In this document: positions 10,082-23,300 of the stretch, one piece after another
Numbering within the stretch: position 1 is the first letter of the stretch
How the letters are laid out: each line of letters begins with the position of its first letter
From: Helicoverpa zea
Lineage: Eukaryota > Arthropoda > Insecta > Lepidoptera > Noctuidae
Length of the DNA stretch: 64,000 bases
NCBI RefSeq assembly: GCF_022581195.2
Contig: NC_061458.1
Span: forward strand, 8,370,001 to 8,434,000
Direction: 5' to 3'
Position numbers and translations under genes: made by a program
Notes under the pieces: generated by a model
The model's database searches: none
What the model saw: only the letters and a program-made list of their open reading frames with translations
What the model was told of the DNA's origin: nothing

Positions 10082-11049
10082 TATAGTTCGGCCATTCAGA
10101 GAATGCGTTCCTGACACGTCGCGATTGAACTGACGACGTAACTTTGCAATGGCGTTGCAGTTACGATAAAAATATTTTTGCTGGTTGTTTACCGTTTTAA
10201 CAATTGAGGAGCATTAAAACAACATTATTATATCAATAATCAATGAATGTTATAATTTTGTGCCAAACTGAGTGTCAAATAACTTGGTAAACAATATTTT
10301 TCTAAATCTATACTGCGCTATTACAAGGTTATGTCAGCGGTTTATATTTTGTAGTGCTGTGCTAAAAATAACAGGCAAGTATCGTAATCTGTTCTTATAC
10401 AGTTATAATATAAAATAATACGTTTTGATTTTCTTTTTAAGAATTGGAAAATAATGGACTATAAGACTTAATTATAACGTTTATGAAATATAAAAATAAA
10501 ACTATGACCAAACCGCATTTTTATACTTAGATTAAAAATGGTAACCCCAAATGGCGTTATGGGCCGCCATTTTGTGACGCTAAAACAGTCGTCCGTTGTC
10601 GTTTCGTGCGCATAGACCACGTTTTTCAAGTGTTTTCGATCTGTTTTTATTTGATTACCCGGCTTTTGTTAGACCGAGATATCAGGATTGATTCTGTTAT
10701 TGATAATAATATAATTATACATGTAGGCGAAGATGATGATGAAGACACCACCTCCTCAAGCAAATCGGAGTCTGATTAATATTCTGTTCGCACATTCAAT
10801 TCAATGTACTTGTAACAAAGAATAAATAAAACAATTTTATTATATGAATATTACCTTTTTTTGGTTTCCACTTAAATAACTAAAATATAAAACAAATGAT
10901 TCCGCCAATTTAAAACGAAAATAATCTTAAAATAATGCGGCGGTTCATTTTGAAGGAACGGTAACGAACTCAGTGTTATGTTGTGCCCATCACTAGTCGT
11001 GACTAACTGATAGGTGTCAGGAACGCATTCTCTGAACGGCCGAAGTATA
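10082..11049. mobile_element. Non-autonomous TIR DNA transposon, about 970 bp
   Basis: The ends are 36-bp inverted repeats, TATAGTTCGGCC... at 10082-10117 and ...GGCCGAAGTATA at 11014-11049, sharing CAGAGAATGCGTTCCTGACAC with few mismatches. A subterminal near-palindrome (CGTAAC...TTGCAATGGCGTTGCA...GTTACG) lies at about 10137-10166. Inside, a short plus-strand frame ends in an acidic tail, GEDDDEDTTSSSKSESD, before a stop at about 10778-10780, with an AATAAA signal near 10822. I do not recognise the protein. The superfamily is undetermined. Confidence 0.6.
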
Positions 11050-11322
11050 ATTATCATAATTATAACAAAACTACAACTAAGTAACCTAATTTCAAATCCA
11101 TTCAAAGGCCAAAGAAATGTTTGACCGTGAAAACTCCTGACCTTGTGGAAAATTGACACGAGTTAAGATTTTTAGCTCCGAGGCCATATATTTGCCACGT
11201 GCTATGACGCAAATACCTTCAATAACATAGCTGATCGACGAAATTCTTGAATAACTTAAAAACTGAGCCAGTTTTCTTTGTACTTGTATCTTCGAGTTTC
11301 TAACATTTAAATAATTATTCAG

Positions 11323-11480
11323 TATAGTTATCGGCACGAATCTTGAGCTCTGACCTTTAACTGCGGAGAAGAAATTTATTGGGTCCCTTTTGTGGTATGA
11401 AGTGAGGCGCGGGGGCGGGCTAAAGCGGTGATTGGCCTGCAGTGGTAGGTCAGAGCTCAAGATTCATGCCGATAACTATA
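11323..11480. mobile_element. Small MITE with about 34-bp terminal inverted repeats
   Basis: The left end TATAGTTATCGGCACGAATC and the right end GATTCATGCCGATAACTATA are inverted copies, continuing inward through TTGAGCTCTGACC. The ends start with TA, compatible with a TA target duplication as in Tc1/mariner-type MITEs. The 90-bp centre is GC rich and has no open frame of note. Confidence 0.8.
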
Positions 11481-12028
11481 CCCAATTTATCACACACATG
11501 TCATGGTCTCTAGGGCCTTAGTAAAATTTTAATTGTTAGCACCAGTCTAACACAAATAGGTCAAAGAAAACAACCATAAATAAACAAAAAGTTTCGTGTT
11601 TATTTAATTAAAAAATGAGGGTCGAATGATTACTTGTTTAACAACGATAGGCTTTCAATTAAAATAATGGATAACATTTCATTTAGATACGATCACAAAT
11701 TACATGGAATCGAAATTTATGTTTATCCGTTGTTGTAGCTTTTTCAGCGAATTCAAAGCAAATAGGCTGCTTTATATATCAATACATTAAAATTCAGGCA
11801 ACTGAATTGGCAAATATTAGTCTTTAATGATCAATTATGATGATTTAAATGCAAAGCGTCCTAAAATATCAACAATATTGTTTCTTAGTTATTCGAAACC
11901 AAGCTCCAATTTATATTTCTTTATCTAATTAAGTAACATCAAATAAATAACAAAGAAGATACAGTAAAAAGTTTTAATACTAAAAGATTAAAACATTAAC
12001 ATTAAGAGACATTAACATTAACATTAAA
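11481..12028. other. AT-rich sequence, nothing recognised
   Basis: No frame, terminal repeat or RNA gene was recognised. A run of ATTAAC repeats precedes the SINE. Confidence 0.5.
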
Positions 12029-12411
12029 AGTCGTGGTGGCCTAGTGGGTAAAGGACCAACCTCTCAAGTATGAGGGCGCGGGTTCGATCCCAGGTCAGGC
12101 AAGTACCAATGCAACTTTTCTAAGTTTGTATGTACTTTCTAAGTATATCTTAGACACCATGGACTGTGTTTCGGATGGCACGTTAAACTGTAGGTCCCGG
12201 CTGTCATTGAACATCCTTGGCAGTCGTTACGGGTAGTCAGAAGCCAGTAAGTCTGACACCAGTCTAACCAAGGGGTATCGGGTTGCCCGGGCAACTGGGT
12301 TGAGGAGGTCAGATAGGCAGTCGCTTCTTGTAAAGCACTGGTACTCAGCTGAATCCGGTTAGATTGGAAGCCGACCCCGACATGATTGGGAAAAAGGCTC
12401 GGAGGACGATT
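12029..12411 (+). mobile_element. tRNA-derived SINE, family A (full length)
   Basis: The head resembles a tRNA, with pol III A box TGGCCTAGTGGG (12037-12048) and B box GGGTTCGATCCCA (12080-12092). The unrelated body follows and ends GGAAAAAGGCTCGGAGGACGA. Transcription would be by RNA polymerase III, and mobilisation would depend on a LINE. A sister copy at 51433 matches along the whole body, and reversed fragments lie at 5618 and 27105. It resembles noctuid SINEs of the HaSE type, named from memory. A possible duplication ATTAARAG flanks it but is weak. Confidence 0.85.
12037..12092 (+). promoter_or_regulatory. Internal RNA polymerase III promoter of the SINE (A and B boxes)
   Basis: TGGCCTAGTGGG at 12037-12048 fits the A box and GGGTTCGATCCCA at 12080-12092 fits the B box. 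Their spacing is close to that in tRNA genes. Confidence 0.8.
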
Positions 12412-14352
12412 AAGAGGTTGAAACCCTTAAAGTTCCAAAATTTTTCATTCAATTAACCACTCAACGCTTCTTAAATTCATCTTGATAACCACTTTACCCT
12501 TTTAATGAAAACTTAATCACTGACCGAGAAAATTATTTTAGGCAAAGGAACCTCCCTTTGTGATTTCAACTTTACAATAATATTTAATTTTTGAATCTGT
12601 TTAAGCATGTAAAGAAAGACTTTTGTATACATACCTTTTAAAGTGCTACCTAATTATTTGCATACAAGGACCACAGATTTATCATTGAAATAAATGGAGG
12701 ATTGAAAAAAATACTTTGAGTTCTATGGAATCAATATTCAATGTCTAATATATAGAATAGTGCGTCAGGCATCCACGTAGTCAGATTTTGAGAAGAAAAA
12801 TACATTTAAATTTTATTAATGTCGAAAATTATAAACAGCCTTCTCAAATTTCAATGCTAAATTGACTAAAATTAAAACTAAAATGTCTCCTAAATCTTCT
12901 TTCCTCAAGAAAACTTATCTAAGCGCTTTTCTTACTCATCTGGGGTTTTAGCAAAAACTTCTCACGCAACTTGTGAACGTCAAGGGAGTAGGGTCTATAG
13001 TCTATAGGTACCTATCCATTTGCCATTAACTCAAACGGAATCGGACTTTCTTGGGATTTAGTTTCCCCGCCCTGTCAATGGTCCGGAACGGTCCGTTGTC
13101 GGACAAAATTTGCTTAATGCTTTCCAATTCGGGTTACTTTGATAGGCCTTTTGTTTATGTATATTAATTGGTGTAAAATAACTTTGACTATAACTGAACT
13201 CCTTCTTGCGACGTTTTTGTTTTATGTACCATTTTCTTCTGTTTTGTGGTGGTATAGTTAAAGGTATATAGAGTGCTATCCTATATTTAGTTGCTTTCAA
13301 TAAAACGTGCCTTGTTCTGAACGTAGGAATGTCCTGCAGTATCCTTTTCCTCTACTGTTGACCTGATTTATATAGCCATGATCCTTCTCAAAAATTAAGT
13401 TACAAAACGAGAATACCTTTTATTGCTTAATTAACAATAGTTACTCGGAACATAACAATTAACTTAAAGTTATATAATGCAAATAAATATTCACAGAATC
13501 CTAAACAAATTTCCAGCGTACCTAAATGAACAGTTTTTACAAGTCTGACTCCTAAGCTTAAAACTGTTTGCGTTTCATAGTGAGAAATGTTTTTCTTCTC
13601 ATTTCCCTCTTAATTAGTGGGTATTAGTGGTCGAGTGCGCTAATTAAACCGAGCGTGTAATGGTCACAATTAAAACGAAGCTTCTGCGGAGGACCCTAAG
13701 TCGTTTATTATCGAAAGGGTGAAACTTTGTGGCCGGGTCAGTGTTATATTGTGTGTTTTGCGAAACATAATTTATTTTTTAAAATATTTTTCCACAATTT
13801 ACGTAAGTATACAAATTTTGAGGTCAGTTTTTTTGGAAGGTTTTTTTTTTTAATTATTCCTTTAGCATTTATGTATGTCAAGGATGTTTCACGTTAAGCA
13901 TGACTCAGACATAAAAATTTGAAGTAATATTTATACTTTGCGAGTCTGAAACGTAATTTGAGATAAAAGGATAAAAATAGGGAGATTCATGGCGTCAGCA
14001 CAACTTTTTTTTGTCATATTCGTACTGAAGTAGCTATTTTATGTCCAAATATCAGCTGTTGTAATCATATTACATGTGTATTTATGTTACAAAGCGCATA
14101 ATAAATACAAAGATGCACACTACAGACGCTTACAATGATATTAACATTATCTATTCAGTGTTAATACCTTTCTTTCACCAGATAAACGAGACTCTTATTA
14201 ATAACAACTTATCATGAGTACCTTATTCATTGTGTTATTAACATAAACTATTTATTATCCACACGGATTGGAATTAATCCGTCATTACAAGTTTACGAGA
14301 TGAGAACATTTATGTAATTATAAGTTCCATTATTTTATCTTCACTATAGAAA
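12412..14352. other. AT-rich sequence, nothing recognised
   Basis: No convincing frame, RNA gene or repeat boundary was seen. The 80-codon minus-strand frame at 13058-13300 has no domain. Confidence 0.5.
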
Positions 14353-14715
14353 CTTGAGCCTCGTTGGTGTAGTGGTCGCAAGCGCGGCTGCTGTACTCGA
14401 GGTCTCGGGTTCGATTCCCGGGTTGGGCCGAAATCGCTTTGTGGGTTTTCTTAATCTTTCACAAAGCAGTCCGTAGTCTGGAAGTTGGTGATTGATTCAC
14501 CCGTGCATCGGAGAGCACGTAAATGTCGGTCCTGCGCCTGATCTCTTTCCGGTCGTCTCGGATTGCCGTCCCATCGGGCTATGAGAGTGAAGGAATAGGG
14601 AGTGCACCTGTGTCTGCGTAAATGCTCGTGCACTATAATATGTCCTGCGCAGCTGGCTGATCTCCTCACGTGAGAACAGCCGCCGTGGCCGAAATCGGCC
14701 GTAGACGCCATTAAT
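14353..14715 (+). mobile_element. tRNA-derived SINE, family B (full length)
   Basis: The head is GAGCCTCGTTGGTGTAGTGG with A box TGGTGTAGTGGTC (14365-14377) and B box GGGTTCGATTCCC (14407-14419), followed by a body unlike family A (CACCCGTGCATCGGAGAGCA ... GTGCACTATAATATGTCC) ending CCGTAGACGCCATTAA. The 8-bp TATAGAAA at 14345-14352 and 14716-14723 fits a target duplication. A reversed, decayed copy is at 61409-61672. An 86-codon minus-strand frame inside it is chance. Confidence 0.85.
14365..14419 (+). promoter_or_regulatory. Internal RNA polymerase III promoter of SINE family B
   Basis: The A box TGGTGTAGTGGTC and B box GGGTTCGATTCCC are both near consensus, with tRNA-like spacing. Confidence 0.8.
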
Positions 14716-16035
14716 TATAGAAATAATAATTGATGGTGATGCATATTTACTTTACTGCATATTGTAAGGCCGCCTTTACACTATACTTAGTTTTGCTCAC
14801 GTAAGTAGGTAAGTCGCATATAGTCTTATAAAATAAAACCCCTTCGCATGTCGCTTACTTACGGATGTTCATTGCGTAATTTTTACATCTGCAACTTACA
14901 AGTCTAAAGTCGAGGTAATGCAAATCTATCTTCAGTATAGTAAATAATCTACAGTAGTTAAGTAGAACATTAATATGTATTGTTATCAGTTCTACAATCC
15001 CCATTCTAATTTAATTAAACGAAGCAGTGCCGCAGTTACAATATGACACACACACAGTGAAATGAATCCGGTAAGCTACAGTGCCGCGAACTATTTAAAT
15101 ATGTATTTTATCGAGCTCAAAAATTAAGTTGGTATTTTTGCTGGTTTTACGCGGGTTTCTAAAGTAATTCCTACATGAAACTATAAGACATAACAGGCTG
15201 GTACTTTAAAGGTCACCCAAGAACCTTTTGATTTGATATTATGCATAAAACGAAGAATATTCAAAAGACCCTCTCGAGACAGGGATAAGATCTCATTCTC
15301 AACACATACTTCAGAGGGTATTGTTTCGAAATTTCGCTCAAAATATTTAATTAAAACTTAATTAAATTACAAAATAGCAATTTGAATGAAATACTTTTGT
15401 GTCTTGTGTAAGGAAGAATTAAATTACGTTATGAATGTCGAAAATGTAAGATGCGACAGTAACTTACCAGTTATTTAAGTACCTACTTGTATTATGATGA
15501 ACATGACGACGATTCAGCTACTCAATATTCGTTCTATTATTCAGTTACTTTGGTGCTTATGAATAGTAATTACACATTGCAAGAGTGGACTAAGTTTCGA
15601 CTTATATGCAACTACTTGTCTAGAACGTGTATCAATTTGTAAGTTGTAACAATAAAAATATTCTATGCACAAGGTTGATACAAGCACGTAGGTAATATAG
15701 GTAAATATCAATGACCGTAGTACAAAACAAACAGCAATCTAGAAAAATCTTTACACTTTCAACTGACAATCATCATTATCCGCCTTTCTATTTTTCCTGT
15801 GCATTCTCAGACATCAAGGTTTCCTCTAGATGTTTTTCTTCCCATAGTCTGTCATAGGTGTTTAAAACTTACATAGAAAGCTTACATTTGGGTTCAAACC
15901 CACACACTTGTGCTTCACAGACAGATGCTTATCCTCTAGCCAATACAACCACACCAACTCTGAACAAACCATGAAACTAAAAAAAATACCCAACAAGTCT
16001 ACTATACGCAAACAAACTATGTCCTACTAGTAGTA
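14716..16035. other. AT-rich sequence, nothing recognised
   Basis: No gene or element boundary was recognised before the Helitron start. CA-rich runs occur near 15050. Confidence 0.5.
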
Positions 16036-19000
16036 TCTATACATATAATAAAATGATAGGAAAGTCAAAACTGTACATTGAATATTTTTTTAAAAGAATA
16101 CTTGGGGGGTGATCTATTATCGATTCTGAACCCAAATATATAGTTTTTAGAATTTTTGTCTGTTTGTCTGTATGTCTGTTTGTCTGTATGTTTGGTCTCA
16201 CTGAACTCGAAAAGTACTGCATAGATTTAAATCAAATTTTGCATGAATATTACCTGGGAGTCGGTTCAACATATAGGATATATATTATCACGCTATCACC
16301 TACGGGGGATGAGCAATGAACGATAATTTCTGTTAACGTTTCTGCAACAGCGGGTGCAATAATGACACATATTTGAATGTTGAACTTTGTAAGTTTATCG
16401 GCCTATTATCAATCTTTACATAGAAAATAACGCTTTTATAAGGAACTTTAGCAAAAAACTGAATTTAAAGAAATGATATCCTAAAATTATAGATGAAGAA
16501 AATCATGCAGAAACAGATGTGCCATAAAACTGGTAGTAGGTAAAATATCAATGAAAACAGACTTCACTTTGTCATGGTATGTTCTTACTTTCAAGAAAAA
16601 ATTATATGACAACGTGTGTATTTCGCTACTATAAAAACACTACAAGAAATATCAGCGCATCATCAGGGACATTTTTATAATTCTTTCACCATTAGAAAGC
16701 TACATTATCTGCGAGTAACATAGGGTATATTTTATCCCGGTGCGGGCAGTAGTTCCCATGGGAAGCGGTACCCACGTCCCGAAGAAATTATGAACTTCCC
16801 CACATTCTTAAAAAGTCTACATATGTTGTTCTGACATAATATTATCCATTCATTTCATCCAATAACAAACATGCATCACACTGAAAGTGCATTGCGAGTC
16901 TAAGATTTTATTATTATAAAAAAAAAACATTGTAATTAATATTCAAACATCCTTAAAAATAAGTTCCTGGTTTGAATATTTTACATTATTTTGAATTCAC
17001 TTACATATAAATAGAAGGTCCTTATTAATATACTTTTTGAGTAATGAAGAATGTAGGCAAAATACGACCGAAAACATTGTGTCACTTCTAAAATTAACAT
17101 CAATGGGAATAACTACCTGTCACAATACGTCAACAAGATGTCAACAGAAGACAAGAGTTCGTTCGTTCTGAAAACGTACAAATTACGCGTCGCAGGCTAG
17201 AGACATACTTGCTTTCAACTTCTGATCACAAATCATCGAGCTAAGAATTATATCACAAATACACCGTTTACAATAATAATTACGAACAGTCACAGTCAGA
17301 CCCATGGACTGAGTCTAAAAAAACACCTGATATAGCTACGTTTATATCATTTATATTATTCAGTTAAAAAGACAGAATTACTATCAAACGTGTTTTCGCT
17401 AAATGTTCTATTAGTTTTTGCAAATATACATTCCCAACTCTGATCTCATGGAGGTGGCGCCCGGGTGTCACCACTGTGCGGACTGTGCGACCTATCGCAC
17501 CCGGCCCTGGTTTAAGCCATGGTCTGAGGCGAGAAGAAATGGGATGACAAAGAATGAGGCGGCGGAGCGACTGAAAATTCCCAACTCTCATCCCAGCCAC
17601 TGCGGTAAGACACCACGAAAGCCGGATATCGAGAGACGACTCCCGGCCACCGTAGGCGTGAGCGATTAGTTTTGAGTGGGTCATCGACCTTCCTGCTTCT
17701 AGGAGACCCGTTATTTTACGCGCCCCTCAAGGAGATTCAGCAAACCCCTGTGAGGCCCACTAGGGCCAAAGCCTGACACTCCCTCACGCTGCTCAAACTG
17801 ATGGCTGAGAATTACGTAACTTTCCAGGATGCCATGCAACGTGTTGCAAATGCCCAGGCCTTTGGGAGCTTGGTAAGCCTTTTCTCCACCTTAACTTGAG
17901 TTTTGTGGTACAAGAACAAATTAGAATAGTAATGAATTAGGTCACCTTCATCACGTATTTGCCAACTCTTAATGTTCATCATGCACACCCGCTTCTCTAA
18001 CTTTATTGAAGGATCACTAAAATTGCTTCAGTTAGTTTAACTACGCTACTATAGCCCGTTGTCAAACCTTTTAATATCAATTCTGTAGAAGTGTGAATAT
18101 CGAATGTGTAATATATCGAATTTCCGTTTGTGCATTGCACAAAAACCAACGTTATGATTTTCAAAAGAGTTGGCCGGCTAAGAATGAGGGTTTTCGATAT
18201 TTTTTCTGCCGCCAGGCGGCGCTTCGTATGCGTCAGGTCCAAACAGCTGTCAAATAGTATGGAATTGTAGGTGCCGAACTTATTGTTTATTGAAATTCTG
18301 TTATATTGGAAGTGTTATTGATTTTATTATGGACTACGGTCAGAATAAGGTTTCCGAACTAAAAATTGAGCTAAGAGAGAGGGTGCAAAAGTCACTGGTA
18401 CTAAGGAAAAGCTTGTTGAAAAATTTGTTAACACAATATGATTTAGTTTTTTTTATTTACTCAACCGCAATAGTAAAACAATAATGCAGTGCTTTAATTA
18501 TAAAATAAAAAAACCACTAAAATCGTTCACTATTCATAGTAAAGATAAGCACTTTGACAGTTACCTGGACCTGACGACTCGGTGCTGCCACCTCGTGGAC
18601 GCCATTTTCGAAAACCCTCATTATATTCATCGTTGGTTAATTGAATACATTTTCAGAAACCACAATAACAGTAGATTTTCTCGAGGCGATCAAGTCAGTT
18701 CTGGTCTGTTCGCTCATCAGATCTTTGAAAGCGGTTCGATGATAATATACTGTTGTCCTGTTTATCTACGTGTGACACATAATATGGTATTTAAACGTCC
18801 TCCGCAAGAGAGCGAACGTTTGTGCTATTTATAAAGACGAAATTTTACCGTTGTGCAGTAGTGACGCACAGTATACACAGCACTTATGTTTCTTCTGATC
18901 TGCTGGCTCCACCAAGAAATGACAAATTGCGAGCGTACATTTTGAAAATCTTGGAAGAACTGCAGGCTTCAAGTGCCAACACACGAATTGGACTTACTCT

Positions 19001-19609
19001 CTCGGACGTATACTTTACCTGATCGTGAACTAATGCAAACATTTCGGTGGAATTCCAACATAACATAGTGAGTGAGTGCACAGAAAATCCCCGACAAGTA
19101 GTGAAACTATGCGCTTGCCTGATGACGCAGTCATCATCCACCCAGCTATTGTGTGGGTGTTGGCTTCCAGTCAAACCGAATCTTTTTGAGTACCAATGTT
19201 TACTTGGAGTGCCTATCTGATCTCTTCAACCCAGTGAACTAGACACCGCGTTATCCATGGTAAGTAAAACTGTTTGACAGACTTTCTGGCTCCTGATTTG
19301 TCGCAGCTGCTGCAGAAAATGTAAAAATGACAACTTTGTCAGACCTTTGTTTTATGTGAGAATTACGTAATAATTTTCCAAATCGGTTGACTAGATCCAA
19401 AGATTTCCTCAACGTCACAAACTTTACTTCTTTTGTTTAGATAAATAGTCACACATCGTCGACACCACCTTGATTGATCAACCCGTGCTGCTGCTAAGTG
19501 GTAATCCTAATTATATTGTTATGTAAAAGAATACACCTACGCTACGGCATAAGTAGTATTTTGACAATTCCAAATTGCCCACGCAGACGAAGTCGCGGGC
19601 AACAGCTAG
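16036..19609 (+). mobile_element. Non-autonomous Helitron, copy 1 (3574 bp)
   Basis: The 5' end is A|TCTATACATATAATAAA at 16036 and the 3' end is CTAG|T at 19606-19609. A 7-bp hairpin (GCCCACG...CGCGGGC, 19577-19600) lies 5 nt before CTAG. These are Helitron signatures: TC start, CTRR end, 3' hairpin, insertion between A and T, no target duplication. No Rep/helicase protein is encoded. Near the 5' end are GTCTGTTT-type microsatellites; the interior holds GC-rich blocks that look captured. Copies 2 and 3 are almost identical. It resembles the lepidopteran Lep1-type Helitron relatives, from memory. Confidence 0.85.
17418..17900 (+). other. GC-rich captured-looking block inside Helitron copy 1
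   Basis: The base composition jumps from AT rich to GC rich here. The frame 17418-17669 contains CHHCADCATYRTRPWFKPW and ERLKIPNSHPSHCGKTPRKP, and the opposite strand is also open; I do not recognise either. Just downstream an ATG at 17801 opens MAENYVTFQDAMQRVANA, and 72 nt later the text TTG|GTAAGC (17870-17878) fits a splice donor. This could be a captured first coding exon of a host gene or a LINE fragment. The same block recurs in copies 2 (about 22050-22531) and 3 (about 38975-39453). Confidence 0.4.
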
Positions 19610-20170
19610 TTCGTAATAACACGGAATAATCCGCGTGAACTGGAACACGTGACCGGATTTGAACTTGGCTTACAACTACCGCCTCTGATTCCGGGTTCCG
19701 ACATTCATGATTATGAACTTGAACGAGTATCGAATTAAAGTGCATTTGTGTATGCTTTTTGCAAGGTTTTGAGGACATCGAGTAGTTTCTGGAAAATAAA
19801 AAAAAGTTCATAAAATCCCGATAAATGTCGTTTAGTTTTGCAATAATAATAGTAATTCTTCCAGTTAGCGTATTCTAATTAATTTACAAATAAATGAGTT
19901 ATGATGAAAGACAAAATGATTAAAAAATAGATTTATTTTTATTTTGATTCGATGCAAATGGTAGATAATAATAATTTAAAAATTGGTCGTAAATAATAAT
20001 TTAAGAATAACTAATAACACGACTAAACATGCTTGTAAATAAATATGTTGCATTATTCATAATTGGGTAGGTATTATATTACGTTATACAGATCGGTTGT
20101 CATGATAGTGAAGTATCTAAACAAAATCGAAATCTAGATGACTTAATATGTTATGAATATTTATTTTATA
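19610..20170. other. Spacer between the inverted Helitron copies
   Basis: This is AT-rich sequence between the end of copy 1 and the end of the older Helitron. No gene was recognised. The palindrome spacer also includes 20171-20339 of the older Helitron. Confidence 0.6.
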
Positions 20171-20339
20171 CTAGCTGTTGCCCGCAACTTCGTCTGCGTG
20201 GGCAATATAGAATCGTCAAAATACTACTTATCCCGTAGCTGCATTCTTTCACGTGACAGTATAATTAGGATTAGCACTTAGCAGTCGCATAGATTCATTG
20301 ATCAAGGTTGTGTTGTGGATGTAACCATTTATCTAAACA

Positions 20340-23300
20340 CTAGCTGTTGCCCGCGACTTCGTCTGCGTGGGCAATTTGGAATTGTCAAAATACTACTTAT
20401 GCCGTAGCGTAGGTGTATTCTTTTACATAACAATATAATTAGGATTACCACTTAGCAGCAGCACGGGTTGATCAATCAAGGTGGTGTCGACGATGTGTGA
20501 CTATTTATCTAAACAAAAGAAGTAAAGTTTGTGACGTTGAGGAAATCTTTGGATCTAGTCAACCGATTTGGAAAATTATTACGTAATTCTCACATAAAAC
20601 AAAGGTCTGACAAAGTTGTCATTTTTACATTTTCTGCAGCAGCTGCGACAAATCAGGAGCCAGAAAGTCTGTCAAACAGTTTTACTTACCATGGATAACG
20701 CGGTGTCTAGTTCACTGGGTTGAAGAGATCAGATAGGCACTCCAAGTAAACATTGGTACTCAAAAAGATTCGGTTTGACTGGAAGCCAACACCCACACAA
20801 TAGCTGGGTGGATGATGACTGCGTCATCAGGCAAGCGCATAGTTTCACTACTTGTCGGGGATTTTCTGTGCACTCACTCACTATGTTATGTTGGAATTCC
20901 ACCGAAATGTTTGCATTAGTTCACGATCAGGTAAAGTATACGTCCGAGAGAGTAAGTCCAATTCGTGTGTTGGCACTTGAAGCCTGCAGTTCTTCCAAGA
21001 TTTTCAAAATGTACGCTCGCAATTTGTCATTTCTTGGTGGAGCCAGCAGATCAGAAGAAACATAAGTGCTGTGTATACTGTGCGTCACTACTGCACAACG
21101 GTAAAATTTCGTCTTTATAAATAGCACAAACGTTCGCTCTCTTGCGGAGGACGTTTAAATACCATATTATGTGTCACACGTAGATAAACAGGACAACAGT
21201 ATATTATCATCGAACCGCTTTCAAAGATCTGATGAGCGAACAGACCAGAACTGACTTGATCGCCTCGAGAAAATCTACTGTTATTGTGGTTTCTGAAAAT
21301 GTATTCAATTAACCAACGATGAATATAATGAGGGTTTTCGAAAATGGCGTCCACGAGGTGGCAGCACCGAGTCGTCAGGTCCAGGTAACTGTCAAAGTGC
21401 TTATCTTTACTATGAATAGTGAACGATTTTAGTGGTTTTTTTATTTTATAATTAAAGCACTGCATTATTGTTTTACTATTGCGGTTGAGTAAATAAAAAA
21501 AACTAAATCATATTGTGTTAACAAATTTTTCAACAAGCTTTTCCTTAGTACCAGTGACTTTTGCACCCTCTCTCTTAGCTCAATTTTTAGTTCGGAAACC
21601 TTATTCTGACCGTAGTCCATAATAAAATCAATAACACTTCCAATATAACAGAATTTCAATAAACAATAAGTTCGGCACCTACAATTCCATACTATTTGAC
21701 AGCTGTTTGGACCTGACGCATACGAAGCGCCGCCTGGCGGCAGAAAAAATATCGAAAACCCTCATTCTTAGCCGGCCAACTCTTTTGAAAATCATAACGT
21801 TGGTTTTTGTGCAATGCACAAACGGAAATTCGATATATTACACATTCGATATTCACACTTCTACAGAATTGATATTAAAAGGTTTGACAACGGGCTATAG
21901 TAGCGTAGTTAAACTAACTGAAGCAATTTTAGTGATCCTTCAATAAAGTTAGAGAAGCGGGTGTGCATGATGAACATTAAGAGTTGGCAAATACGTGATG
22001 AAGGTGACCTAATTCATTACTATTCTAATTTGTTCTTGTACCACAAAACTCAAGTTAAGGTGGAGAAAAGGCTTACCAAGCTCCCAAAGGCCTGGGCATT
22101 TGCAACACGTTGCATGGCATCCTGGAAAGTTACGTAATTCTCAGCCATCAGTTTGAGCAGCGTGAGGGAGTGTCAGGCTTTGGCCCTAGTGGGCCTCACA
22201 GGGGTTTGCTGAATCTCCTTGAGGGGCGCGTAAAATAACGGGTCTCCTAGAAGCAGGAAGGTCGATGACCCACTCAAAACTAATCGCTCACGCCTACGGT
22301 GGCCGGGAGTCGTCTCTCGATATCCGGCTTTCGTGGTGTCTTACCGCAGTGGCTGGGATGAGAGTTGGGAATTTTCAGTCGCTCCGCCGCCTCATTCTTT
22401 GTCATCCCATTTCTTCTCGCCTCAGACCATGGCTTAAACCAGGGCCGGGTGCGATAGGTCGCACAGTCCGCACAGTGGTGACACCCGGGCGCCACCTCCA
22501 TGAGATCAGAGTTGGGAATGTATATTTGCAAAAACTAATAGAACATTTAGCGAAAACACGTTTGATAGTAATTCTGTCTTTTTAACTGAATAATATAAAT
22601 GATATAAACGTAGCTATATCAGGTGTTTTTTTAGACTCAGTCCATGGGTCTGACTGTGACTGTTCGTAATTATTATTGTAAACGGTGTATTTGTGATATA
22701 ATTCTTAGCTCGATGATTTGTGATCAGAAGTTGAAAGCAAGTATGTCTCTAGCCTGCGACGCGTAATTTGTACGTTTTCAGAACGAACGAACTCTTGTCT
22801 TCTGTTGACATCTTGTTGACGTATTGTGACAGGTAGTTATTCCCATTGATGTTAATTTTAGAAGTGACACAATGTTTTCGGTCGTATTTTGCCTACATTC
22901 TTCATTACTCAAAAAGTATATTAATAAGGACCTTCTATTTATATGTAAGTGAATTCAAAATAATGTAAAATATTCAAACCAGGAACTTATTTTTAAGGAT
23001 GTTTGAATATTAATTACAATGTTTTTTTTTTATAATAATAAAATCTTAGACTCGCAATGCACTTTCAGTGTGATGCATGTTTGTTATTGGATGAAATGAA
23101 TGGATAATATTATGTCAGAACAACATATGTAGACTTTTTAAGAATGTGGGGAAGTTCATAATTTCTTCGGGACGTGGGTACCGCTTCCCATGGGAACTAC
23201 TGCCCGCACCGGGATAAAATATACCCTATGTTACTCGCAGATAATGTAGCTTTCTAATGGTGAAAGAATTATAAAAATGTCCCTGATGATGCGCTGATAT

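Noticed and set aside
12029..12100. True tRNA gene
   Set aside because: The A and B boxes belong to a SINE: no matching acceptor stem is seen, and the same SINE body follows in another copy at 51433.
14353..14425. True tRNA gene
   Set aside because: Part of SINE family B with its own body and a reversed copy at 61409.
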